A DNA stretch of 30,877 nucleotides from positions 1 to 30,877 of the forward strand of contig CAZOGW010000025.1 in NCBI GenBank assembly GCA_964579415.1. Direction: 5' to 3'. Origin of the DNA: CAZOGW01 sp964579415. Its GTDB lineage: Bacteria; Actinomycetota; Acidimicrobiia; Spongiisociales; UBA5794. The notes under the pieces were generated by a model. It ran no database searches. It saw nothing but the letters and a program-made list of their open reading frames with translations, and was not told the DNA's origin. Made by a program: the position numbers and the translations under genes. This document shows, one piece after another, positions 23,444 to 30,475 of this stretch; the stretch's first letter is position 1; every line of letters begins with the position of its first letter.

Positions 23444-24732
23444 CAGGAGCTCTCCTCCCCGGTGCCCTCGTCGAGGGTGTCGACGACCTCGGCCACGGCC
23501 TCCTCGACCGGCTCGGTCGTCTCGTCCTCGGCGGCATTCTCGGTGGCGACGGCGGCGACCTCTTCGACGGGCTCGGTGACCTCGGCGGCGACCTCTGCCG
23601 TGTCTTCGGCAACCTCCTCGGTGACCGCCGCGGCGGAATCCTCGACGACGGTCTCGACGTCCCCGACATCAGGGTCCGTGGCGACGGCCTCGGCAGCCGC
23701 AGTCCCGTCCGGGGCGGCAGCCTCCTCGACGGGGGCGGACTCTGCGGTGACTGCCTCGACGGCGGGCTCGGGGGTAGCCGCCGCGGCGGCGGTTTCCTCG
23801 ACCGGCCCGGTCTTGGGAGCGTCCGTGGTCACCTCGTCACGGGCATCGTCGAAGGCGGCACGGGCATCGCCCGGGGCCAGGCGGCGACCGCCGCCTGCCT
23901 CGATGAGACGCCGACCGCCAGGCCGCGCCTTCCCGCCGGCGGGTTCGACGGCACGCTTGCCTCCCCCGGCCTCGATGAGGCGAGGACCGGAGGATGACCC
24001 TGCGGCGGCCTCGGCACGGGATTTGGCGGAGCGGCGGCGCTCGGCGGGACCGCCGGCGGCGAGGCGGGCTTCGGCGGCGATCTTCTCCCGGGTGCCGGCG
24101 GCGCTGGGGAGCACGTCGCCCTTGTAGACCCACACCTGGACCCCGATGGCCCCGACGGTGGTGGCGGCGGTGGCCTGGCCGTAGTCGATGTCGGCACGCA
24201 GTGTGTGCAGCGGCACCCGTCCTTCCAGGTACCACTCGCGGCGACCCATGTCGGCGCCGCCGAGGCGGCCCTTGGCCTGGACACGCACGCCCTCGGCTCC
24301 GGCCTTGAGCGCCGTCGACACCACCCGCTTCATGGCCCTGCGGAAGGCGACACGGCCCTCGAGCTGGTCGGCGACACTGCGTGCCAGCAGCGTGGCGTCG
24401 ATCTCGGCGTTCTGCACCTCGATCACGTTGAACTTGACGATGGACTTGGTGAGCTTCTCCAACCCGGCACGGAGTCGCTCGGCTTCGGAGCCGCCGCGGC
24501 CGATGACCACGCCGGGGCGTGCGGTGTGCACGTCGATCTGGACCTTGGAGGTGCCGATGCGCTCGATGTCGATGCGCGACACGGCTCCCCGCGTCAGCTC
24601 CCCTCGCAGGTACTTGCGGATCTCATGATCCTGGTTGACCTGGCGGGCATAGTCCTTCTCGGAGTACCAGCGGGACTTCCAATCGGTGACGATGCCGAGC
24701 CGCAGGCCGTAGGGGTGGACCTTCTGTCCCAT
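23443..24732 (-). CDS. rpsC: 30S ribosomal protein S3 with a very long C-terminal extension
   Basis: 429 aa from ATG 24732 (MGQKVHPYGLRLGIV), about twice the usual 210-280 aa. The KH domain with GXXG-like VIGRGGSE (76-83) and the C-terminal S3 domain (to about 212) are complete. A tail of about 217 residues follows. Residues 213-292 are basic and contain a duplicated RLIEAGGG(K/R)R (251-260 and 275-284). Residues 293-429 are strongly acidic and made mostly of A, E, V, T and D. It stays in frame up to a coupled stop with rplP, so it is not a sequencing artefact at the end. The function of the tail is unknown. Confidence 0.95.
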   Translation of the reverse strand: MGQKVHPYGLRLGIVTDWKSRWYSEKDYARQVNQDHEIRKYLRGELTRGAVSRIDIERIGTSKVQIDVHTARPGVVIGRGGSEAERLRAGLEKLTKSIVKFNVIEVQNAEIDATLLARSVADQLEGRVAFRRAMKRVVSTALKAGAEGVRVQAKGRLGGADMGRREWYLEGRVPLHTLRADIDYGQATAATTVGAIGVQVWVYKGDVLPSAAGTREKIAAEARLAAGGPAERRRSAKSRAEAAAGSSSGPRLIEAGGGKRAVEPAGGKARPGGRRLIEAGGGRRLAPGDARAAFDDARDEVTTDAPKTGPVEETAAAAATPEPAVEAVTAESAPVEEAAAPDGTAAAEAVATDPDVGDVETVVEDSAAAVTEEVAEDTAEVAAEVTEPVEEVAAVATENAAEDETTEPVEEAVAEVVDTLDEGTGEESS

Positions 24733-25073
24733 TACTCGTCCTCCTGCTCGGCGACGACGATGGTGATGTGGCTGGTGCGCTTGTTGATGCGGGTGGCACG
24801 GCCACGGGCCCGGGGCCGCCACCGCTTCAGGGTGGGACCCTCGTCGGCGTAGGCCTCGGCCACGAACAGCTCGTCGGCGTCCAGCGCGAAGTTGTGCTCG
24901 GCGTTGGCGACGGCCGAGGCCAGCACCTTGGAGATGGGCTCGGCGGCGCGACGGTTCGCCAGCGTGAGGACGTTCTTCGCCTCCCCGACGGGGAGCCCTC
25001 GAACCAGGTCGAGGACACGGCGTACCTTGTACGGCGACTGCCGGATGAAGCGGGCGCGGGCGGTGGCCTTCAT
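24732..25073 (-). CDS. rplV: 50S ribosomal protein L22
   Basis: 113 aa (MKATARARFIRQSPYKVRRVLDLVRG...). The beta-hairpin region lining the exit tunnel (LKRWRPRARGRATRINKRTSHITIVV) is intact. The stop overlaps the rpsC ATG (TAATG). The start overlaps the rpsS stop by 4 nt. Confidence 0.97.
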   Translation of the reverse strand: MKATARARFIRQSPYKVRRVLDLVRGLPVGEAKNVLTLANRRAAEPISKVLASAVANAEHNFALDADELFVAEAYADEGPTLKRWRPRARGRATRINKRTSHITIVVAEQEDE

Positions 25074-25348
25074 CGCCGCCTCGCCGACTTGTCGCCGGCA
25101 TGGCCGCGGAAGGTGCGGGTGGGGGCGAACTCCCCCAGCTTGTGACCAACCATCGACTCGCCGATGTAGACCGGGATGTGCTTGCGGCCGTCGTGGACGG
25201 CGATGGTGTGACCCACCATCTCGGGAACGATGGTCGAACGACGACTCCAGGTGCGGATGACCTTCTTCTCTCCCGATTCGTTGGCCTTCTCGACCTTACG
25301 CAGGAGGTGCTCGTCGACGAACGGCCCCTTTCTCAGGCTGCGCGCCAT
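25070..25348 (-). CDS. rpsS: 30S ribosomal protein S19
   Basis: 92 aa (MARSLRKGPFVDEHLLRKVE; WSRRSTIVPEMVGHTIAVHDGRKH; VGHKLGEFAPTRTFRGHAGD), all classic S19 blocks. It binds the 16S head near the A-site finger. It begins 3 nt after the rplB stop. Confidence 0.97.
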   Translation of the reverse strand: MARSLRKGPFVDEHLLRKVEKANESGEKKVIRTWSRRSTIVPEMVGHTIAVHDGRKHIPVYIGESMVGHKLGEFAPTRTFRGHAGDKSARRR

Positions 25349-25351
25349 GGG

Positions 25352-26185
25352 CTACCTCCGACCCTTCTTGGTCCGGCGGCGAACGATGTACTTGTCGCTC
25401 GCCTTGTTCTTCTTGCGGGTGCGCCCTTCGGGCTTGCCCCACGGGCTCACCGGGTGGCGGCCGCCGGACGTCCGGCCCTCACCGCCGCCCAGCGGGTGAT
25501 CCACCGGGTTCATGGCGACGCCGCGGGTCTGCGGGCGCTTGCCCTGCCAGCGGGCACGGCCGGCCTTGCCGACCTTCACCAGTTCGGCGTCGGTGTTGCC
25601 CACCTGGCCGATGGTGGCCCGGCAGTCGAGCAGCACCTGGCGCATCTCCCCCGAGGGGAGGCGCAGCAGGGCCATGTTCGACTCCTTGGACATGAGCTGG
25701 ATGGCGGTGCCGGCGGAACGACCCATCTTGGCGCCGCCGCCGGGGCGCAGTTCCACGTTGTGGACCACGGTGCCGGTGGGGATGTTGCGCAGCGGCAGGG
25801 CGTTGCCGGGCCGGATCTCGGCGCCGGCGCCGGACTCCAGCATGTCGCCGACCTTGATGCCCACCGGGGCGATGATGTAGCGCTTCTCACCGTCCACGTA
25901 GTGGAGCAGGGCGATGCGAGCGTTGCGGTTGGGGTCGTACTCCACCGCGGCGACCTTGGCGGGGATGCCGTCCTTGGTCCGGCGGAAGTCGATGATGCGG
26001 TAGCGCCGCTTGTGGCCGCCGCCGCGGTGCCGCGAGGTGATGCGGCCGTACGAGTTGCGCCCCGAGGACCGCTTCTGCTTGTCGAGCAGGCCCTTCTCCG
26101 GCTTCGAGCGCGTCACGCCCTCGAAGTCGGACACGGTCTGGAACCGGCGACCGGGCGATGTCGGCTTGAGCTTCTTCACACCCAT
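25352..26185 (-). CDS. rplB: 50S ribosomal protein L2
   Basis: 277 aa, standard length. The conserved SSGRNSYGRITSRHRGGGHKRRYR and the catalytic-centre-proximal GVAMNPVDHPLGGGEGR are present, including the invariant histidine in NPVDHP. It follows rplW by 4 nt. Confidence 0.98.
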   Translation of the reverse strand: MGVKKLKPTSPGRRFQTVSDFEGVTRSKPEKGLLDKQKRSSGRNSYGRITSRHRGGGHKRRYRIIDFRRTKDGIPAKVAAVEYDPNRNARIALLHYVDGEKRYIIAPVGIKVGDMLESGAGAEIRPGNALPLRNIPTGTVVHNVELRPGGGAKMGRSAGTAIQLMSKESNMALLRLPSGEMRQVLLDCRATIGQVGNTDAELVKVGKAGRARWQGKRPQTRGVAMNPVDHPLGGGEGRTSGGRHPVSPWGKPEGRTRKKNKASDKYIVRRRTKKGRR

Positions 26186-26189
26186 GGGA

Positions 26190-26480
26190 TCAAACCTCGA
26201 AGATATCGATCGAGTCGCCGTCGGCCAGCTTCACCAGCGCACGCTTGGTGTCGGACCGCTTGCCGATCTTGTTGTTGGTCCGCTTGCGCTTGCCCTTGCG
26301 GTTGATGGTGTTCACACCTACCACCGACACCTCGAAGATCTCCTCGACCGCCTGGCGGATCTCGGTCTTGTTGGTGCGGCCGTCCACGACGAACGTGTAG
26401 GTGTTGGCGTCCTGGATCAGGTCGTAGGACTTCTCCGACACGACCGGGATGCGGATGATGTCGCGAGGGTTCTTCTTCAT
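26190..26480 (-). CDS. rplW: 50S ribosomal protein L23
   Basis: 96 aa (DIIRIPVVSEKSYDL..., TNKTEIRQAVEEIFEVSVVGVNT). L23 sits at the tunnel exit and docks trigger factor and SRP. The ATG overlaps the rplD stop by 4 nt. Confidence 0.97.
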   Translation of the reverse strand: MKKNPRDIIRIPVVSEKSYDLIQDANTYTFVVDGRTNKTEIRQAVEEIFEVSVVGVNTINRKGKRKRTNNKIGKRSDTKRALVKLADGDSIDIFEV

Positions 26481-27181
26481 GCGCCCGCCTCCTCACCGTT
26501 CTCCTTGGTGGTGGCGGCACGGACCGCCTCGGCGTGCTCGGCGGTACCGCGGGGCACCGACTGGCCCAGATCCAGCGTCCCCCGGCTCATGATCACCGTG
26601 TCGGCCCAGAGCACGTCGTAGGTGTTGGCCTGGCCCAGGTTGGAGGCGATCACGTGGTCGAGGTTGCGGAACGACGTAACCGCCACCCGCTCGCTGTCCT
26701 CGGCGATGAGCAGCACCTTGCCGGTGACGCCCATGGCGGCGAGCAGCTTCACCGCGTTCTTGGTCTTGGGGGTGTCCCACACGTCGAAGGTCTCCACGAC
26801 CTTGATGTTGCCCGAGGCGGCCCGGACCGACAGGGCGCTGCGCAGGGCGAGGCGACGCATCTTCTTCGGGGTGCGCTGGGCGTAGCTGCGGGGCTTGGGA
26901 CCGTGGGCGACACCGCCGCCGGCCCACTGCGGAGACCGGGTGGAACCGTGACGGGCCCGGCCGGTGCCCTTCTGGCGCCACGGCTTCTTGCCGCCGCCGC
27001 GTACCTCGCCCCGGGTCTTGGTCGAGGCGGTGCCGGAGCGGGCGGCGGCGAGCTGGGCCGTGACCACCTGGTGCATCACGGCCGTGTTGGGCTCGATCCC
27101 GAAGATGTCGGGGTTGAGCTCGACGGTGCCCTGGGCGTCACCGCCGGCGGTGTAGAGCTCTGCGGTCAGGGTCTCAGGCAC
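26477..27181 (-). CDS. rplD: 50S ribosomal protein L4
   Basis: 234 aa. The extended loop reaching the exit tunnel (KTRGEVRGGGKKPWRQKGTG, then RHGSTRSPQWAGGG) is clear. The GTG start at 27181 lies 8 nt inside the end of rplC. L4 is the autogenous regulator of the S10 operon in enteric bacteria, which is relevant to the long leader upstream of rpsJ. Confidence 0.97.
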   Translation of the reverse strand: MPETLTAELYTAGGDAQGTVELNPDIFGIEPNTAVMHQVVTAQLAAARSGTASTKTRGEVRGGGKKPWRQKGTGRARHGSTRSPQWAGGGVAHGPKPRSYAQRTPKKMRRLALRSALSVRAASGNIKVVETFDVWDTPKTKNAVKLLAAMGVTGKVLLIAEDSERVAVTSFRNLDHVIASNLGQANTYDVLWADTVIMSRGTLDLGQSVPRGTAEHAEAVRAATTKENGEEAGA

Positions 27182-27812
27182 GGGCCTTCACCGCCTCTCT
27201 GATGAGGAGGACGGTGCCCTTGGCACCGGGGACGGCACCCCGGACCATCACCAGGTCGCGCTCGGCGTCGACCGAGACGACGTCGAGGTTGAGCACCGTG
27301 GTCTTGTCGCCGCCCATGCGGCCGGGGAGGCGCTTGCCCTTGAACACCCGCGCCGGCGTGGCGCAGGCGCCGATGGATCCGGGAGCGCGGTGGACCTTGT
27401 GGGCGCCGTGGCTGGCGCCCTGGCCCTTGAAGTTGTGGCGCTTCATCACGCCCTCGAAGCCCTTGCCCTTGGAGATGCCGGTGACGTCGGCCTTGGCGCC
27501 GGCGGTGAGGACATCGGCGATGCCGATGCGCTGGCCCACCTCGTATTCGGTGACGTCGTCGACCGGAATCTCCACCACGTGGCGGGTTGGGGAAACTCCG
27601 GCCTTGCCGAAGTGGCCGGCCTGGGGGCGGTTGACCTGGGCGGCGCGCAGTTCCTTGAAGGCCACCTGGATGGCGGAGTAGCCGTCGCGCTCGGGGGTCT
27701 TGATCTGGGTGACGTGGACAGGGCCGGCCTTGATGATGGTCACCGGTACCACCCGGGACTCGTCGTCGAAGACCTGGGTCATGCCCAGCTTCTCGCCGAG
27801 GATCGCCTTCAC
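27174..27812 (-). CDS. rplC: 50S ribosomal protein L3
   Basis: 212 aa (MKAILGEKLGMTQVFDDESRVVPVTIIKAGP...). The W-loop region (GTGASHGAHKVHR-like: KGQGASHGAHKVHRAPGSIG) and GRMGGDKTTVLNLDVV identify L3. The GTG start overlaps the rpsJ stop by 4 nt. Confidence 0.97.
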   Translation of the reverse strand: MKAILGEKLGMTQVFDDESRVVPVTIIKAGPVHVTQIKTPERDGYSAIQVAFKELRAAQVNRPQAGHFGKAGVSPTRHVVEIPVDDVTEYEVGQRIGIADVLTAGAKADVTGISKGKGFEGVMKRHNFKGQGASHGAHKVHRAPGSIGACATPARVFKGKRLPGRMGGDKTTVLNLDVVSVDAERDLVMVRGAVPGAKGTVLLIREAVKARA

Positions 27813-28120
27813 GTCTTGATCTCCACTTCCACGCCGGCGGGGAGGTCGAGACGCATCAGGGAATCGACGGTCTTGGGGGTCGGGTCCAGGATGTCGATGA
27901 GGCGTTTGTGGATGCGCATCTCGAAGTGCTCGCGGCTGGTCTTGTCGACGTGCGGGCCCCGGATGACCGTATAACGATGGATCCGCGTGGGCAGCGGGAC
28001 CGGGCCTTTGATCCTCGCCTGCGTGCGCACGACGGTCTCGGCGATCTTGCGCGCCGATTCGTCGACCACGGAATGGTCGTAGGCCTTGAGGCGGATGCGA
28101 ATCCGGTGCTCGTTCGCCAC
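27809..28120 (-). CDS. rpsJ: 30S ribosomal protein S10
   Basis: 103 aa from GTG 28120 (MANEHRIRIRLKAYDHSVVDESARKI), the expected length and start. AGGAAC lies about 8 nt upstream. S10 (NusE) also joins transcription antitermination complexes. It is the first gene of the operon, and no tuf gene precedes it here. The longer frame to 28372 covers the leader and is not protein-like. Confidence 0.96.
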   Translation of the reverse strand: MANEHRIRIRLKAYDHSVVDESARKIAETVVRTQARIKGPVPLPTRIHRYTVIRGPHVDKTSREHFEMRIHKRLIDILDPTPKTVDSLMRLDLPAGVEVEIKT

Positions 28121-28336
28121 GTTACAGGTTCCTGTCTCTCGGTCGGTGCGATCTCCCTTCGGGGAGCGCCCGCCGGCGTGGCGAGGCCCGGGCCGCGGCA
28201 GCGCGGGTCCTGGGCCGACCACCTGGCGAGCGGTACCCGTCGGGTACATCACGGGTTTGGCCGGGGCCGAGCGCACACGACGCAAGCTCGGCCATCTTGG
28301 AAAACTCGGATCGCGCGCCAGCGGTCGCTGGCGGCA
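28121..28336 (-). other. Long structured 5' leader of the S10 operon
   Basis: The promoter at 28343-28372 predicts about 215 untranslated nt. Several perfect stems are visible: 28317-28332 (GCCAGCG/CGCTGGC), 28265-28272 with 28286-28293 (GGCCGAGC/GCTCGGCC, 13-nt loop), a GTACCC/GGGTAC hairpin near 28230-28245, and 28153-28166 (CTCCC/GGGAG with a 4-nt loop). Autogenous control by a ribosomal protein such as L4 is a reasonable inference. The direct evidence is only the length and the stems. Confidence 0.55.
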
Positions 28337-28342
28337 GAAGGG

Positions 28343-28372
28343 ATTGTAGAAGGCGCTGCGGAGATAGATCAA
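28343..28372 (-). promoter_or_regulatory. Promoter of the S10-spc operon
   Basis: On the minus strand TTGATC (28367-28372) and TACAAT (28343-28348) are separated by 18 nt. This is the best sigma-70-type promoter match in the window. Transcription should begin near 28336. Confidence 0.65.
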
Positions 28373-28380
28373 ATCGCCTC

Positions 28381-28438
28381 CTGGCGTGGGGAAGTACTTG
28401 GTACTTGGTACTTAGTACCAAGTACCTCCCCGCGCCAG
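28381..28438. repeat. Heptad array folded into a 24-bp hairpin (array H)
   Basis: Five heptads (AAGTACT, TGGTACT twice, TAGTACC, AAGTACC; 28392-28426) are embedded in a larger palindrome. Arms 28381-28404 and 28415-28438 pair at 22 of 24 positions, with two G-T/A-C mismatches and a 10-nt loop. The outer 12 bp (CTGGCG...GGGG and its partner) are not heptad sequence. It sits between the divergent S10 promoter and the B12 riboswitch. Confidence 0.85.
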
Positions 28439-28448
28439 AGGGTCGCTT

Positions 28449-28571
28449 GCAGGCACTAGTCTCCCGTCTGCTCCCACCTGTGGGAGGCCGCCCGTGCAGC
28501 GAAGTCCGGTTTGAGTCCGGCGCTGTCCCGCAACTGTCAAGCCCCTGAGGGGGACAAGTCAGGTCGCCTGT
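28449..28571 (+). ncRNA. Cobalamin riboswitch aptamer
   Basis: Canonical blocks occur in order: GCGAAGTCCGG (28499-28509), GAGTCCGGC (28513-28521), the loop-5 block CCCGCAACTGT (28527-28537) and a B12-box variant AAGTCAGGTCGCCTG (28556-28570). P1 is formed by GCAGGC (28449-28454) with GCCTGT (28566-28571). It sits directly upstream of genes for a transcobalamin-like uptake system, which fits B12-repressed import. Confidence 0.93.
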
Positions 28572-28658
28572 GCCGGCGGTGGACGAGAAGACCTCGGATG
28601 AAGGTTGCGTTGCGCCGGCACCTCCGGCTCCTCCTTCATCCTCCGAACCGGGAGGATG
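28570..28658 (+). promoter_or_regulatory. Riboswitch expression platform that can hide the ribosome-binding site
   Basis: A 9-bp stem GTGCCGGCG/CGCCGGCAC (28570-28578 with 28613-28621) encloses a loop. The loop holds TTGCG (28605-28609), complementary to aptamer loop 5 (CGCAA, 28529-28533), as in the known L5-L13 kissing contact. CATCCTCC (28637-28644) pairs with GGAGGATG (28651-28658) and covers the Shine-Dalgarno of the next gene. GGATGAAGG (28596-28604) can instead pair with CCTTCATCC (28633-28641), releasing it. Confidence 0.7.
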
Positions 28659-28661
28659 TCT

Positions 28662-29813
28662 ATGGGTACGACTCAGGAACCGGAGCGGGCTCGCCGCTCC
28701 CCGTGGCTGTGGGTGGCCATCGCAGTGGTGGTGGTCGCCGCCGGGATTCTGCTCTTCGTTCAGCTCGGCGGCTCGGACGAGCCCGACGTCACCACCACCA
28801 CCACCGGCACGCCCGCCACCACCGCCACGCCGACCACGGGGGCTCCGGGCACCACGGACGCGCCGACCACGACGACGGCGCCCACCACGGACGCGCCCGC
28901 CTCCACGTCCACGACGCAGGCAGCGGACACCACCACCGCGGCCCCGCTCGATCCCGCCGCGGTCGCGGTCGCGGCCGCGGCATGGACGGCCCGTGACTAT
29001 GTCGCCCCCTCCTCCGGGATCGCCGAGTTCGGTACCGGCGCCCTCATCGACGCCCTGGTGGCTCTCGCCCTGGCCGATGCCGAGCCCGACACCGCCGCCG
29101 CCATGCTCGAGGAGTTGCGCGGCGAGGCAGGTGACTATGCCGGCGCCGCCGACGCCCTGCTGCCGGGACAGGCCGCCAAGGTCGTCCACGTGATCGAGGT
29201 GTACGGCGAGGACCCGGCGACCTTCGTCGACGGCAGGGACTTCGAGGCCGAATTGCGCGCAACTCTCCAGACCGAGGGCGACAACATCGGACGTTTCGGC
29301 GAGGCCGTGGTGTACGACCAAGCGCTCGCCCTGCTGGCATTGTCGACGACAGACGGCGGCGCTCCCGCCGAGTCGGTGACGTGGCTGGCCGCGCAGGCCT
29401 GCGACGACGGGTCCTTCACCTACGACGGCACCGGATGCGGCGAGTTCGCCGACCCCGACACCACCGCGATGACGGCCCTGGGCTTGTCCGCCGCCGGGGA
29501 GTCGGAGGCCACCGGTACCGCGGTCGACTGGTTGCTCGCCCTGCAGCAGGACGACGGGGCCCTGGCCAGCTTCGACATGCCCAACGCCAACACCACCGCC
29601 ATCGCCGCCCAGGTGTTCACCGCAGCCGGCGAGAATGCTGCGGCCGACGCGGCCGCAGCATTCATCGCCTCGCTGCAGTTCGGCTCCGACGCCCCCGAGG
29701 CCGATGCCGGCGGCATCCGATGGGTGGCGGAGGACACATCCGCCAACGTGCTGGCCACCATCCAGGGCATCTGGGGCCTGGTCCCCACGCCGCTGTACGA
29801 GATCGGCGGGTAG
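28662..29813 (+). CDS. Membrane-anchored alpha-helical repeat protein, transcobalamin alpha-domain-like
   Basis: 383 aa. A short positive N-terminus and one membrane helix (about 12-36) are followed by a T/P/A-rich flexible linker (about 40-97), typical of a wall-spanning spacer. Residues 98-383 form an all-helical repeat domain with prenyltransferase/squalene-cyclase-like blocks such as CDDGSFTYDGTGC, DPDTTAMTALGLSAAG and WLLALQQDDGA. The alpha6/alpha6 barrel of intrinsic factor and transcobalamin shares this fold class. Function as an outward-facing B12 binder is inferred from the riboswitch and the following genes. ATG 28662 has GGAGG 6 nt upstream, inside the switch hairpin. Confidence 0.75.
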   Translation: MGTTQEPERARRSPWLWVAIAVVVVAAGILLFVQLGGSDEPDVTTTTTGTPATTATPTTGAPGTTDAPTTTTAPTTDAPASTSTTQAADTTTAAPLDPAAVAVAAAAWTARDYVAPSSGIAEFGTGALIDALVALALADAEPDTAAAMLEELRGEAGDYAGAADALLPGQAAKVVHVIEVYGEDPATFVDGRDFEAELRATLQTEGDNIGRFGEAVVYDQALALLALSTTDGGAPAESVTWLAAQACDDGSFTYDGTGCGEFADPDTTAMTALGLSAAGESEATGTAVDWLLALQQDDGALASFDMPNANTTAIAAQVFTAAGENAAADAAAAFIASLQFGSDAPEADAGGIRWVAEDTSANVLATIQGIWGLVPTPLYEIGG

Positions 29814-29836
29814 CCCACTTCATGTGGGAGCACCCC

Positions 29837-30475
29837 ATGGCGGGCAACGGCGGCGGCTGGTCCCGGATCGGAACCGGGCTGCGCCGGGTCCTGGCGGGCA
29901 CGGTGGTGTCTCTGGCGATCGTGGCGCCGGTACCCGCCGGCGCCATGCAGGGTTGCGAGAGCGGGGTCACCGTGGTGGTCGACTTCGCCGCCTTCGGCGG
30001 AGAGGTGCAGGCTCGGTGCGCTCCCGGGAACCAGGACAGCGGGTTGGGGGCCCTGGAGTCGGCCGGTTTCACCGTGACGATGGTGTCGAGCCAGCCCGGC
30101 TTCCTGTGCCGCATCGACGGGGAGCCGGCCGGCGATCCCTGCAGCCGGACCCCGCCCGGCGACGCCTACTGGGGCTACTGGCAAGCCGGGCCCACCGGCG
30201 ACTGGGCATACGCCACCGCCGGCGCCGCCTCCACCACGCCGCAGGTCGGTTCGGTGGAGGGTTGGGCCTTCTCCACACCTGACACCGAAGGCACCCCATC
30301 GATGACGCCGTCGGACGCGGTGGCGATCGCAGCCGCCGGCACCGTCCCGCAGGCAACCGACACCGCGGATGCAGGGAGCGGCCCCTCCACGGGTCTCGTC
30401 ATCGGGCTTGGTGCGCTCGTCGGGATCGCCGCCGCCATCACCCTGTCCGCCCTGCGCCGCCGAAGGTCGGGATGA
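29837..30475 (+). CDS. DUF4430-like anchored protein, transcobalamin beta-domain-like
   Basis: 212 aa. A signal peptide (about 1-36, cut after PAGA) leads to a single domain with GLGALESAGFTVTMV, GFLCRIDGEPAG and DAYWGYWQAGPTGDWAYATAG. This is the pattern of DUF4430, the C-terminal domain family of transcobalamin. Cysteines 40, 61, 91 and 102 could form two disulfides. A C-terminal helix (186-205) and RRRR tail anchor it to the membrane. ATG 29837 is preferred because GGGAG lies 6 nt upstream. ATG 29822 overlaps a small hairpin (29814-29828). It lies 23 nt after the preceding gene and probably works with it. Confidence 0.75.
   Translation: MAGNGGGWSRIGTGLRRVLAGTVVSLAIVAPVPAGAMQGCESGVTVVVDFAAFGGEVQARCAPGNQDSGLGALESAGFTVTMVSSQPGFLCRIDGEPAGDPCSRTPPGDAYWGYWQAGPTGDWAYATAGAASTTPQVGSVEGWAFSTPDTEGTPSMTPSDAVAIAAAGTVPQATDTADAGSGPSTGLVIGLGALVGIAAAITLSALRRRRSG

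Noticed and set aside
24733..25149. Upstream extension of rpsC as a 568-aa protein
   Set aside because: The extra part lies in rplV and rpsS in another frame. MGQKVHPYG at 24732 is the conserved S3 start.
2502..28426. Heptad arrays as CRISPR
   Set aside because: The units are 7 bp and directly adjacent, with no spacers and no cas genes.
28457..28462. TAGTCT as a -10 box for the B12 operon
   Set aside because: A start about 28469 would remove the 5' strand of riboswitch P1 (28449-28454), so transcription must begin further upstream.
29814..29828. CCCAC/GTGGG hairpin between the two surface-protein genes as a terminator
   Set aside because: It is a 5-bp stem without a T-tract within a closely spaced operon. 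At most it affects the choice between ATG 29822 and ATG 29837.
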